A stretch of 26,462 nucleotides of DNA from a virus, in IMG/VR virus record IMGVR_UViG_3300045049_000204, positions 1 to 26,462 of that record; one strand, written 5' to 3'. A program made the translations under genes and the position numbers. Positions 1 to 6,383 of this stretch are shown here, one piece after another; within the stretch, counting starts at the first letter, position 1, and every line of letters begins with the position of its first letter. Under the pieces are notes generated by a model, which searched no databases, was not told the DNA's origin, and worked only from the letters and a program-made list of their open reading frames with translations.

Positions 1-104
1 AGGACGACGCGGAAACGGGTTGGCACTACTTCGATGTGAAGTTGGATGATGCCGTCTGCGCCGGTCCTCACACCTTCGGCGCGCTGGCGGAGCGTCTGCA
101 ATGA
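1..104 (+). CDS. Partial unknown protein, C-terminal end only
   Basis: Only the last 33 codons are in the window, in frame 3, ending at TGA 102-104. The visible tail (…WHYFDVKLDDAVCAG…LAERLQ) has no motif I recognise. The stop overlaps the ATG of the next small gene at 101, so the two are probably co-transcribed and translationally coupled. The 5' end lies outside the window. Confidence 0.55.
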   Translation, partial: DDAETGWHYFDVKLDDAVCAGPHTFGALAERLQ

Positions 105-277
105 ACACCGGCCCAGACACCCGCTCCGGCTACGTGCGGGACCAGCAGGCGATGCGGGCCTTGGATGCGTATGCGTGGGCTGCAAGGCCTCTGATCAACT
201 GGCGCGCGCTCGGGTGGTCGCTGGTGATCGTCATGATCGCCGGTTTCCTGCTCGGGCTGATGGCGGTGGGGAAATGA
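101..277 (+). CDS. Small single-pass membrane protein, unknown function
   Basis: This 58-residue ORF starts at ATG 101 inside the stop of the preceding gene and ends at TGA 275-277, overlapping the ATG of the exonuclease gene at 274. The N-terminal 35 residues are polar (MNTGPDTRSGYVRDQQAM…). Residues about 38-56 (GWSLVIVMIAGFLLGLMAV) form one clear hydrophobic segment, followed by GK at the end. This suggests an inner-membrane protein with a cytoplasmic or periplasmic N-terminal tail. The perfect fit between two overlapping neighbours is the main support for its being real. Function unknown; I see no link to lysis, since the lysis genes are in the other operon. Confidence 0.65.
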   Translation: MNTGPDTRSGYVRDQQAMRALDAYAWAARPLINWRALGWSLVIVMIAGFLLGLMAVGK

Positions 278-1173
278 ACGCCCACACCCCCATCGAAACC
301 GACGCCGAATTCCGCGCCCGCGTGGTCGGCGCTTCGGAGGTGGCGGCTTTATTCGGCTGCAGCCCATGGCTGACCGAATATGAGCTGTACCAGCGCAAGG
401 TCGGCAAGCTTCCCACGCCCGAGTTCAACGCGATCGGCGAGAACGGCGTGCCCGAGAATGAGCGCTCCTATTGGGGCGTGAAGATGGAGCCGCTGATCAT
501 CCAGGGGGCTTGCGAGCGCTGGGGCTATGTCCCGCTCGACGAGGCGCACCGGATGGAAAACGGCGCCGGACTTGGCGGCCACCCCGACCGCATCGTCATG
601 TGCCCTGAGCGCGGGCGCGGCGTGCTGGAGGCCAAGATGGTCGACTGGCTGGAGGTGAAGAAGTGGGGCGACGAGCCGCCGCTGAATTACCTCCTGCAGA
701 ACATGTCCTATCAGGGGCTGGCAGGATGCGTCTGGGGCGACATGATCGTCCTGGTCGGCGGCAACCAGCTGCAGCGGTTCCAATACGAATTCCGACCGAC
801 GGTCTATTCCGAGATCGAGGAGCGGGTCGCCGCCTTCTGGGAGCGCGTGCGGACGAAGAACGCGCCCAAGCCGGATTACAAGCGCGACGGCGACACGATC
901 GCGGCTGTCTATAGCGGTGGCGCGGGCATGATCGACCTGACCCGCTGGAACCGCGGCGTCGTGCTGGCGGCCGAATATCTGGAGGCCAAGGAACGGCGCG
1001 ATGCCGCCGACCTGGCCATGGAAGCCGCCAAGGCTGAATTGCTCGACCGCTTGGGCGACCACGACGCCGCCAAGCTGGAGGGCTTCTATCTCTCCGCGAC
1101 GATGATCAAGGGCTCGACCTACACGGTCAACCGCAAGCCCTATCGTCGCTTCACCGTGAAGGAAGCGGCGTGA
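274..1173 (+). CDS. YqaJ-family phage exonuclease (lambda-exonuclease-like)
   Basis: A 299-residue protein of the YqaJ viral recombinase family, PD-(D/E)XK-fold 5'-3' exonucleases that resect double-strand ends so that an annealing protein can act. Visible signatures are the N-terminal GASEVAALFG block (residues 19-28), GVKMEP with Glu72, the catalytic set GGHPDRI (Asp105) and LEAK (Glu119, Lys121), and the LLQNMSYQGLAG helix (141-152). The C-terminal 60 residues are helical and charged. I chose ATG 274 because conserved sequence begins just after it and it overlaps the upstream stop as ATGA; an in-frame start at 46 would add residues that are a shadow of the small membrane gene. A second exonuclease follows with a GTGA overlap, then a candidate annealing protein, which together form a recombination cassette. 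The family call is firm; the biochemical polarity is inferred from relatives. Confidence 0.88.
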   Translation: MNAHTPIETDAEFRARVVGASEVAALFGCSPWLTEYELYQRKVGKLPTPEFNAIGENGVPENERSYWGVKMEPLIIQGACERWGYVPLDEAHRMENGAGLGGHPDRIVMCPERGRGVLEAKMVDWLEVKKWGDEPPLNYLLQNMSYQGLAGCVWGDMIVLVGGNQLQRFQYEFRPTVYSEIEERVAAFWERVRTKNAPKPDYKRDGDTIAAVYSGGAGMIDLTRWNRGVVLAAEYLEAKERRDAADLAMEAAKAELLDRLGDHDAAKLEGFYLSATMIKGSTYTVNRKPYRRFTVKEAA

Positions 1174-1877
1174 CTATCATCCGCGTCATTGACTTCGAGA
1201 CGACGGGCACGGAGCCGCCCGAGGCTGAGGTGTGCGAGGTCGGCATCTGCGATCTTCACCTTGAGGCGAAGAGAATCGGAGCGCCGATTTCGTGGCTTTG
1301 CGGCGTCCAGGCCATGCCGCCAGAGGTGCGCGCCGTCCATCATATTAGCTTGAAAGAATGTGCAGGCGAGCCGGCCTTCGACCAAGCCAAGCTTTGGGAA
1401 TTCGCCGAGAAGGAAGGTGTTGCGGCCATCGCCGCTCACAATGCCGAGTTCGAGGTCAAATTCCTGACGCCTCCCATTCCGGTCATCTGCACCTACAAGG
1501 CCGCCCTGCGCGCTTGGCCGGATGCGCCGGCGCACAACAATGGCGCCCTGCGCTACTGGCTGGAGGATCAGGGGCTGATCGTCCCTGTCCATGAAATGAC
1601 CCAGCCCGCGCACCGGGCTGGGCCTGACGCCTACACCACGGCGCATATCCTCCTGGCCCTGTTCAACGCGGGTCACACCGGTCGCGAGATGATCGCATGG
1701 ACCAAGGAGCCTCGCCTGCTGCCTACGTGCCCAATCGGCGCGGAATGGCGCGGCAAGAAGTGGGCCGATGTCGACGCGGGCTTCCTGCGCTGGATGACCA
1801 ACAACGCCACCATGGAAGCCGATCTGAAATGGAACGCGCAGCGGGAATTGGACCGCCGCGCCAGCAAAGGAAACTGA
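1170..1877 (+). CDS. DnaQ-fold 3'-5' exonuclease (exonuclease X / Pol III epsilon-like)
   Basis: A 235-residue protein of the DEDD exonuclease superfamily, which removes nucleotides from 3' ends using two metal ions. ExoI is VIDFETTG (Asp8, Glu10), ExoII is AAHNAEFEVKF (His90-Asn91, with Glu95 where Asp is usual), and ExoIII is HRAGPDAYTTA (His148, Asp153). The HxAxxDA form of ExoIII marks the DEDDh subgroup that includes exonuclease X and RNase T. The C-terminal about 65 residues carry a basic tail after WRGKKWADVDAGFLRWM, an arrangement seen in exonuclease X-like phage proteins. The start is GTG 1170, overlapping the TGA of the YqaJ gene, with no better alternative. It probably works in phage recombination or repair with its neighbours. 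The Asp-to-Glu change is conservative. Confidence 0.85.
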   Translation: MTIIRVIDFETTGTEPPEAEVCEVGICDLHLEAKRIGAPISWLCGVQAMPPEVRAVHHISLKECAGEPAFDQAKLWEFAEKEGVAAIAAHNAEFEVKFLTPPIPVICTYKAALRAWPDAPAHNNGALRYWLEDQGLIVPVHEMTQPAHRAGPDAYTTAHILLALFNAGHTGREMIAWTKEPRLLPTCPIGAEWRGKKWADVDAGFLRWMTNNATMEADLKWNAQRELDRRASKGN

Positions 1878-1879
1878 TC

Positions 1880-2965
1880 ATGGCAACTGCAATAGCTGAA
1901 CGCCCCCGCACCGCCGCCGACATCCTTGGCGCTGCCACACAGGCCCGTGGGGTCGGCAAGTCTCAGGCGACCACGATTGAGCAGTCGCGCGCCATCGCGG
2001 AGGTCCAGGCCGCCGTCGTGGTCGCGATGCAGAACCCGCGCGATAAGGCTCGGGCGCTCAACGAGGCGCTGGAATCGTGCCGCACCCGCGAGGTTGCTGA
2101 AAACGCCTTCTTCAAGTTCCCGCGCGGCGGACAGTCGGTGAGCGGCGAGACGATTCACCTTGCCCGCGAACTGGCGCGCTGTTGGGGCAACATCGATTAC
2201 AAGATCGCCGAGCTGAGCCGGGATGACGATGCCGGCGCATCGGAAATGATGGCGATTGCATGGGATCTGGAGACGAATGCACGCTCCAGCCTGACCTTCA
2301 TCGTGCCGCACCTACGCGACAAGAAGGGCGGCGCGGAACGGCTGACCGATGTCCGCGACATTTACGAGAACAATGCCAACATGGGCGCCCGTCGGCTGCG
2401 CGAGTGCATCTTCGCCGTGCTGCCGAAATATCTGGTCCAGGCGGCGGCGGACGAATGCCGCAACACGCTCGAGACGCGCAATGCGGAGGTGCCGCTGCCG
2501 AAACGCATCGCCGACGCGCTGACCGCTTTCGCGAAGATCGGCATCGACAAGAGCCGGATCGAAGCCAAGCTGGGCTCCACGTCGAAGTTCACGTCGGTCG
2601 ATCTGGCCAACCTCCAGATCAGCTACAAGAGCATCCTGCGCAATGAGATCAGCGCGGATGACGAATTCCCGCGGCTCGATGGCGGTGCGCCTGTCGGCAG
2701 CAAGCTCGACGCGCTGGAGGATGCAATCCAGGCCGGCAAGGAAGGCCGCGCCGACGAGCAGCATGGCGAGGAGCACACCGCCACCGCCGACGAAGACGCC
2801 GAAGTCTCGGACCTGCTCGCCCACATCGAGCGCAAGACGCGCATCATCGATGTGAACAGCCTCGTCTCCGACTGGAAGCACAAGATCGAGGGCTGGAGCG
2901 AGGACAATCGCTCGATCGTGGCCGAGGCGCAGGCTGCTAAAATCGCCGAACTCAAAGTCGCCTAA
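1880..2965 (+). CDS. Unrecognised phage protein, candidate single-strand annealing/recombination protein
   Basis: A 361-residue protein starting at ATG 1880, two bases after the previous stop, with CAGCAAAGGAAACTG as a plausible ribosome site. I recognise no catalytic motif. The first about 260 residues are dense in charged helices (SQATTIEQSRAIAEVQAAV, MGARRLRECIFAVLPKYLVQ) with a Gly-Gly turn, SGETIHLARELAR, in a position reminiscent of RecT/Erf-like folds. The C-terminal about 110 residues are acidic (DEQHGEEHTATADEDAEVSD), similar to acidic tails of proteins that recruit partners such as SSB, and end in a basic helix. Placement directly behind two exonucleases suggests a strand-annealing partner or recombination mediator. 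That role is inference from context; a nucleic-acid-binding accessory factor is equally possible. Upstream in-frame ATGs at 1697 and beyond lie inside the exonuclease gene and are not used. Confidence 0.72.
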   Translation: MATAIAERPRTAADILGAATQARGVGKSQATTIEQSRAIAEVQAAVVVAMQNPRDKARALNEALESCRTREVAENAFFKFPRGGQSVSGETIHLARELARCWGNIDYKIAELSRDDDAGASEMMAIAWDLETNARSSLTFIVPHLRDKKGGAERLTDVRDIYENNANMGARRLRECIFAVLPKYLVQAAADECRNTLETRNAEVPLPKRIADALTAFAKIGIDKSRIEAKLGSTSKFTSVDLANLQISYKSILRNEISADDEFPRLDGGAPVGSKLDALEDAIQAGKEGRADEQHGEEHTATADEDAEVSDLLAHIERKTRIIDVNSLVSDWKHKIEGWSEDNRSIVAEAQAAKIAELKVA

Positions 2966-2998
2966 CCCCAACCACCACCACGAAGAGGAGCGGAAGCG

Positions 2999-3343
2999 GT
3001 GACGCAGATACCCGAATATCCGTTTTGGCAGGCCGATGAAGCGGAAGCGACGTTTGGCGCGAACCGCAGGCGTTACGCTGTGTTGAGTAACGGAGAGGCG
3101 GACGCTGTTGCTCGGCAGTTGCGCGATGAAGAGCGAGCCTTCCACAGCCTGTTCTTCAACGGCGGTCGGCTGGCGGATCACGGGTTTCAGTGGAAGCCGG
3201 AGATTGCCCGCGACAACAAGCCTTACCTCACCCTGCGCGCGCTGATGTGTTCCTTCGATCCTTCGCACGAGGTCAAGACCGCGACCGTCGCACTGGCCCT
3301 GCATCACTGGTGTGATCGCATTCCCGCCCAGGTGCCCGCATGA
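2999..3343 (+). CDS. Hypothetical protein, 114 residues
   Basis: Starts at GTG 2999 after a strong Shine-Dalgarno run, GAAGAGGAGCGG (2982-2993). It follows a 33-base gap after the recombination gene, which contains CAACCACCACCACG but no clear promoter. The product is soluble and mixed-charge, with aromatic N-terminal PEYPFWQADEAEATFG and a central GGRLADHGFQWKPEIARDNKPYLTLRAL, and no recognisable fold or metal motif. Its stop overlaps the next ATG (ATGA at 3340-3343), placing it in the operon. Function unknown. Confidence 0.65.
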   Translation: MTQIPEYPFWQADEAEATFGANRRRYAVLSNGEADAVARQLRDEERAFHSLFFNGGRLADHGFQWKPEIARDNKPYLTLRALMCSFDPSHEVKTATVALALHHWCDRIPAQVPA

Positions 3344-3519
3344 CCACCTCACCAGCCGAGGTTGCGGTGCGCTTGGTCAAGCGGATGGCCACGGCATGCG
3401 ACAACACCCGCACCATTCGCGGCCGTGATGAAGTGGCTGTCCGCACGCGTGATTGGCACGCTCTGATGGACCTAGCTGAAGAAGCCCGCTCCATTCTCAC
3501 GGAGAAAACCAATGGTTGA
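3340..3519 (+). CDS. Hypothetical small protein, 59 residues
   Basis: A small ORF starting at ATG 3340 within the stop of its neighbour and ending at TGA 3517-3519, eight bases into the next gene. The product (MTTSPAEVAVRLVKRMATAC… ending SILTEKTNG) reads as two amphipathic helices joined by the basic turn RTIRGRDEVAVRTRDW. No motif is recognisable. Support comes from the overlapping start and stop, continuing the coupling pattern of the operon, and from phage-like composition. Confidence 0.6.
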   Translation: MTTSPAEVAVRLVKRMATACDNTRTIRGRDEVAVRTRDWHALMDLAEEARSILTEKTNG

Positions 3520-3739
3520 GCAGCCTGAAACCGCCGCCGAAGCGGTCGAATTGCTTCGTCTCCTGGTGGCCTATGACGACGAGGCCAAACCCAACGGCAT
3601 CATGGACTGCGTCGATAACACGGGGAGTCCGTACCAGAGCGCTGGCATGGCCGGCCTGATCACACGCGCGCGCATGCTCGCTAATCCCTTCGACCTGGCT
3701 GCCGCCCTCGCCACCCCGGAGCCCAGCCATGACCGGTAA
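3512..3739 (+). CDS. Hypothetical small protein, 75 residues
   Basis: Starts at ATG 3512, preceded by GGAGA at 3501-3505, and overlaps the previous gene by eight bases. The sequence begins MVEQPETAAEAVELLRLLVA and contains DCVDNTGSPYQSAGMAGLITRA; no family is recognised. The start region AATGGTTGAGCAGCC (3511-3525) is nearly identical to the start of the gene at 4964, which suggests cassette exchange through shared gene-start sequence. It overlaps the following gene by 11 bases. Confidence 0.6.
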   Translation: MVEQPETAAEAVELLRLLVAYDDEAKPNGIMDCVDNTGSPYQSAGMAGLITRARMLANPFDLAAALATPEPSHDR

Positions 3740-4256
3740 AGCAGAGGTTGAACAGGTGGAGCTTGAGACGGCGAGGACGATCCTCGGCAGCGATCTCGGT
3801 TGGCTGACGGATTGTTATGACCGCGCCGATCGAGACGACAAGCGTGAGGTTGAAGAGCGGCTTGCCGAAAGCCTCGCTCGTCATCGCCCACGCTGGCCAA
3901 CCAATTCAGTTGATGTTGAACAGAGGGCGAGGGAATTGCTAGCGGCGCAGCAAGAGATCAAGGCGTTCGCCGATGACATTCTTACTGGTGAAGGTCGTCT
4001 CAGCGTCGTTGGTGTTGATCAAGCTCTCAGGGCTATTTGCGCCGCCCTCTCCGGCTCCCGTCTCTCCAATGAAGGGGTTGCGCTTCGCGAGGCGCTGGAA
4101 CGCATCGCCGGAAGCTGGACGCAGTTCAAAGACGAACCGGGCAACTCGCTTGCGTCGGGTTACAAAACGCAGCGGGACATGATGCAGAACATCGCCCGCC
4201 AAGCCCTCTCCTCACTCCAGCCAGCTTCTCTTTCAGAGGAGAGCGGACATGAATAG
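3729..4256 (+). CDS. Hypothetical protein, 175 residues, helical
   Basis: The ORF starts at ATG 3729 inside the end of the preceding gene and ends eight bases into the methyltransferase gene. The product is largely alpha-helical and charged (EVEQVELETARTILGSDLGW, ADRDDKREVEERLAESLARH), with a C-terminal part (ALREALERIAGSWTQ…SSLQPASLSEESGHE) rich in Ser and Gln. There is no signal peptide, membrane segment or catalytic motif. Codon usage is slightly less GC-rich than its neighbours in the central part, which may mean independent acquisition. Function unknown. Confidence 0.6.
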   Translation: MTGKAEVEQVELETARTILGSDLGWLTDCYDRADRDDKREVEERLAESLARHRPRWPTNSVDVEQRARELLAAQQEIKAFADDILTGEGRLSVVGVDQALRAICAALSGSRLSNEGVALREALERIAGSWTQFKDEPGNSLASGYKTQRDMMQNIARQALSSLQPASLSEESGHE

Positions 4257-4971
4257 GGCGACCCCTTCGGGGCAACCTGCTCTCGTGCCTTCGGCATCGA
4301 GCCGCCAAGGCGTCTCGACCAAAGGCTTCGATCAGGCGCAGTTCCGGCGCGTCTGGGCGATGCCGAATGGAGAGACATTCTCCGTCCCGCCAATCGGAGA
4401 ATTCGTGCGCCGCTACCTGGTAGACGGGGCGGTCAGCGTCGATCCGTTTGCGCGCAACCGTGATTGGTGCACCTACACCAACGATCTTGACCCGCTCACG
4501 TCGGCGCAATCTCATATGGACGCCGAAGAGTTCTGCCTCGCCCTGGGCGAGCGCGGTGTGGTCGCCGACGTTGCTATATTCGATCCCCCTTATTCACCTC
4601 GGCAAATCGCAGATTGTTACCGTCGCGTCGGCTTGGCTGTAGGCCAGCAGGAGACACAAAGCGGGCTTCTCTACAGGCGCGTGCGCGACGCTTTAGACCG
4701 TCTGGTGCCGATTGGCGGGATCGTTCTTTCATTCGGCTGGCAAAGCACAGGCATGGGTCGCGGACGGGGATATACCCCGCTCGAATATCTCCTGGTAGCT
4801 CATGGCGGCGCTCATAATGACACCATCTGCGTGGCGGAGCGGAAAATCGCGTCAGTCGACACTCACCCGAAGGGCGGAGACAGCGAAGCGGCTCCGGCTC
4901 TGCTGAGTGGCGCGGTCGGCGAAGCCGAGACGCCCAAAACCAGTCCAGCCAGGGGGAAGAAGAATGGCTGA
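4249..4971 (+). CDS. Putative DNA adenine methyltransferase, DPPY motif
   Basis: A 240-residue protein with the motif IV tetrapeptide DPPY (Asp112-Tyr115) in AIFDPPYSPRQI, typical of N6-adenine or N4-cytosine DNA methyltransferases. A possible S-adenosylmethionine-binding motif I is VDPFARN (64-70), followed by the acidic YTNDLDP. A later GGIVLSFGWQSTGMG region fits the beta-strand after motif IV. The protein is short, so any target-recognition domain is minimal. Phages use such enzymes to protect their DNA from host restriction or to alter gene regulation. The start at ATG 4249 has a strong AGAGGAGAG site (4233-4241). Codons 5-18 contain two closely spaced hairpins, which might control translation. 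The specificity cannot be read from the sequence. Confidence 0.72.
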   Translation: MNRATPSGQPALVPSASSRQGVSTKGFDQAQFRRVWAMPNGETFSVPPIGEFVRRYLVDGAVSVDPFARNRDWCTYTNDLDPLTSAQSHMDAEEFCLALGERGVVADVAIFDPPYSPRQIADCYRRVGLAVGQQETQSGLLYRRVRDALDRLVPIGGIVLSFGWQSTGMGRGRGYTPLEYLLVAHGGAHNDTICVAERKIASVDTHPKGGDSEAAPALLSGAVGEAETPKTSPARGKKNG

Positions 4972-5200
4972 GCAGCCCGCGAACCTCTACATGACCGAAA
5001 AGCGCCTTCGCATACTCAGGAGCGCCGAAGGTGAGGCCGGCGTTGTCGGCATGCCTTATCTCACCGGGTTTGAGGCAGTCTCATGGAAGCGCTCGACCGA
5101 ATTCCTGTGCGACCGAGGCCTGCTGAAGAGGAACGCCCACGGCGATTTCTACATCACCGACCTCGGCCGCCAGTTCGTGGAGGCATTCCATCATGGCTGA
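4964..5200 (+). CDS. Small winged-helix-like protein, unknown
   Basis: A 78-residue product starting at ATG 4964 behind AGGGGGAAG (4951-4959) and overlapping the methyltransferase stop. The pattern is a first helix (YMTEKRLRILRSAEG), a short linker with GMPYLTGFEAVSWKRSTEFLCDRGLLKR as the likely recognition region, then a hairpin DFYITDLGRQFVEAF. This is the outline of a winged-helix domain of MarR/PadR shape, in which TDLGRQ is the frequent wing-to-last-helix turn. It may be a small DNA-binding regulator or a remnant of one. The call rests on pattern only. Confidence 0.55.
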   Translation: MAEQPANLYMTEKRLRILRSAEGEAGVVGMPYLTGFEAVSWKRSTEFLCDRGLLKRNAHGDFYITDLGRQFVEAFHHG

Positions 5201-5561
5201 GAGCGATATCTCCGATGTGGTGGAGAGGGCGCACAACGGTCTGACAAAGGATCAAATCGAAAGCGTCCAGGCGATGCTTGCGATGCAGTTATTCGAGCAT
5301 GATCCGATGTGCGGGTCGGAGATTTGCGAGAAGACAGCACAACGCATCGCACCGTTCGTGGCTGAATTCACACTGGAGCTATTCAAGGGCCAAGGCGCCA
5401 GCATTCAACAGATCGCAGAAATCATCGACCCCAGCAGCTTTTGCGACATTCCGTTCACGGATGATCCGGCGCTGCTCGACGTGGTCGAACGGTCGAAGCA
5501 GGAGGCGCTTCGCAAAGCCCGCGCCATCCGCTCTCTCGCTATCGAGGAGGGGGAAGCATGA
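5193..5561 (+). CDS. Hypothetical protein, 122 residues
   Basis: Starts at ATG 5193 with GGAGG at 5179-5183 and overlaps the previous gene by eight bases; its stop overlaps the next ATG (ATGA at 5558-5561). The product is acidic and helical (SDISDVVERAHNGLTKDQIESV…), with CGSEICEKTAQRIAPFVAEF in the middle and a basic C-terminal helix. Two Cys residues lie near positions 40-45 but no second pair is present, so a zinc site is unlikely. Function unknown. Confidence 0.6.
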   Translation: MAESDISDVVERAHNGLTKDQIESVQAMLAMQLFEHDPMCGSEICEKTAQRIAPFVAEFTLELFKGQGASIQQIAEIIDPSSFCDIPFTDDPALLDVVERSKQEALRKARAIRSLAIEEGEA

Positions 5562-5956
5562 GCGGGGAGGCTGTCCCGGTGTTCGTATTCGGCAGCAATC
5601 TCGCGGGCCGTCATGGCAAAGGCGCGGCTCTTTGGGCTCGCCAGCATCGTGGTGCGATTTACGGTCAGGGCCACGGTATCCAGGGCGATAGCTATGCGAT
5701 CCCGACGAAGGGCTGGAAGCTGGAAACGCTGCCGCTGTGGATGATCGAGGGCTTCGTCCAGGAGTTCCTGATCTTCGCCCACAAATACCATTTCCGCCAA
5801 TTCCAGCTCACGCCGATTGGCTGCGGCCTCGCGGGCTACACGCGCGAGCAGATCGAGCCGATGTTCGACGCGGCGCCGAGCAATGTCATTTGGCCGCCAG
5901 AGTGGGCGGACGCCGCCGCCCTCCGTTCCCGCGCCTCTGCGCATGGGGAGGGTTGA
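5558..5956 (+). CDS. A1S_2505-type phage protein, macro-domain-like
   Basis: A 132-residue protein beginning MSGEAVPVFVFGSNLAGRHGKGAA, a signature of the phage non-structural protein family often annotated A1S_2505. Proteins with this FGSNxxGxHGxGAA start resemble macro domains, which bind ADP-ribose or related nucleotides. Further conserved blocks are GHGIQGDSYAIPTKGW (residues about 38-53), FQLTPIGCGLAGY (about 88-100) and NVIWPPEWAD. The length is usual for the family. The start ATG 5558 overlaps the preceding TGA, and the stop TGA 5954-5956 is followed one base later by the GTG of a small gene. A role in reversing or sensing ADP-ribose-type signals during infection would be attractive but is only inference. 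Confidence 0.78.
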   Translation: MSGEAVPVFVFGSNLAGRHGKGAALWARQHRGAIYGQGHGIQGDSYAIPTKGWKLETLPLWMIEGFVQEFLIFAHKYHFRQFQLTPIGCGLAGYTREQIEPMFDAAPSNVIWPPEWADAAALRSRASAHGEG

Positions 5957-5957
5957 G

Positions 5958-6083
5958 GTGGGCAAGCGATGGGCGCGACTTCCCCGCACATGGGAAGAGG
6001 TTTTCGCGATAGCCCTTGGCAAGCCTGACCCTCTCCGTGGGCTCGGCATCCCGTATCCCTCCAGCACACAAGAGGAAAGCTGA
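5958..6083 (+). CDS. Hypothetical small protein, 41 residues
   Basis: I choose GTG 5958 because GGGGAGGG (5945-5952) lies just upstream, whereas the in-frame ATG 5943 has no such site. The product (MGKRWARLPRTWEEVFAIAL… ending SSTQEES) is short, with one probable helix. The junction 5938-5960 recurs almost exactly at 10582-10604, where another small gene starts at the equivalent GTG; this supports the start choice. Function unknown. Confidence 0.45.
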   Translation: MGKRWARLPRTWEEVFAIALGKPDPLRGLGIPYPSSTQEES

Positions 6084-6086
6084 GCC

Positions 6087-6383
6087 GTGGGGGACATCTT
6101 CACCCTGGCCAAGAAGATGGAGCGGGCCGCACGCAACGGGACGGGCTTCAACGTCACGGCGGAGGAAATGCGCCTCCTATTGGCTGGAGACTGTTACAGA
6201 CTGATCCAGGAAATGAAGCTCAAGGAGTTACAGGCGAAGTGTCTGGGGCAGGAAAATACACTGTCGGGGAATACTGGCTCGACAAGCGCCGCGACGGAGC
6301 CAGCCCCGACATCTGGCAAATCACCACCTATAAGCGGGGCAGCCGCCAAATCGTATATCGCAGCACTAAGTGCCGCAGCCTAG
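6087..6383 (+). CDS. Small pre-integrase protein (possible excision/regulatory factor)
   Basis: Starts at GTG 6087 behind AGAGGAAAG (6071-6079). The first about 50 residues (MGDIFTLAKKMERAARNGTG, FNVTAEEMRLLLAGDCYRLI, QEMKLKELQAK) look like a genuine helical small phage protein of the kind often found just before integrase genes. The last about 45 residues are low-complexity Ser/Ala/Pro, and that part lies over the N-terminus of the integrase gene in another frame, so it looks like a passive read-through tail. Overlap with the integrase is 145 bases, unusually long for this operon. A role as a directionality factor is possible from position only; no winged-helix Xis pattern is evident. Confidence 0.55.
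   Translation: MGDIFTLAKKMERAARNGTGFNVTAEEMRLLLAGDCYRLIQEMKLKELQAKCLGQENTLSGNTGSTSAATEPAPTSGKSPPISGAAAKSYIAALSAAA

Noticed and set aside
46-273. N-terminal extension of the YqaJ exonuclease to an ATG at 46
   Set aside because: The family begins near GASEVAALFG; the extension overlaps the partial first gene and the small membrane gene in other frames, and ATG 274 has the operon's typical overlap.
349-1062. Long minus-strand ORF opposite the exonuclease
   Set aside because: It is antisense to a gene with clear catalytic motifs and has no ribosome site or recognisable product; such shadows are common at high GC.
2312-3352. Long minus-strand ORF of about 346 codons
   Set aside because: It is antisense to the recombination gene, with Arg/Leu/Asp-rich composition typical of reverse-frame reading, and no motif.
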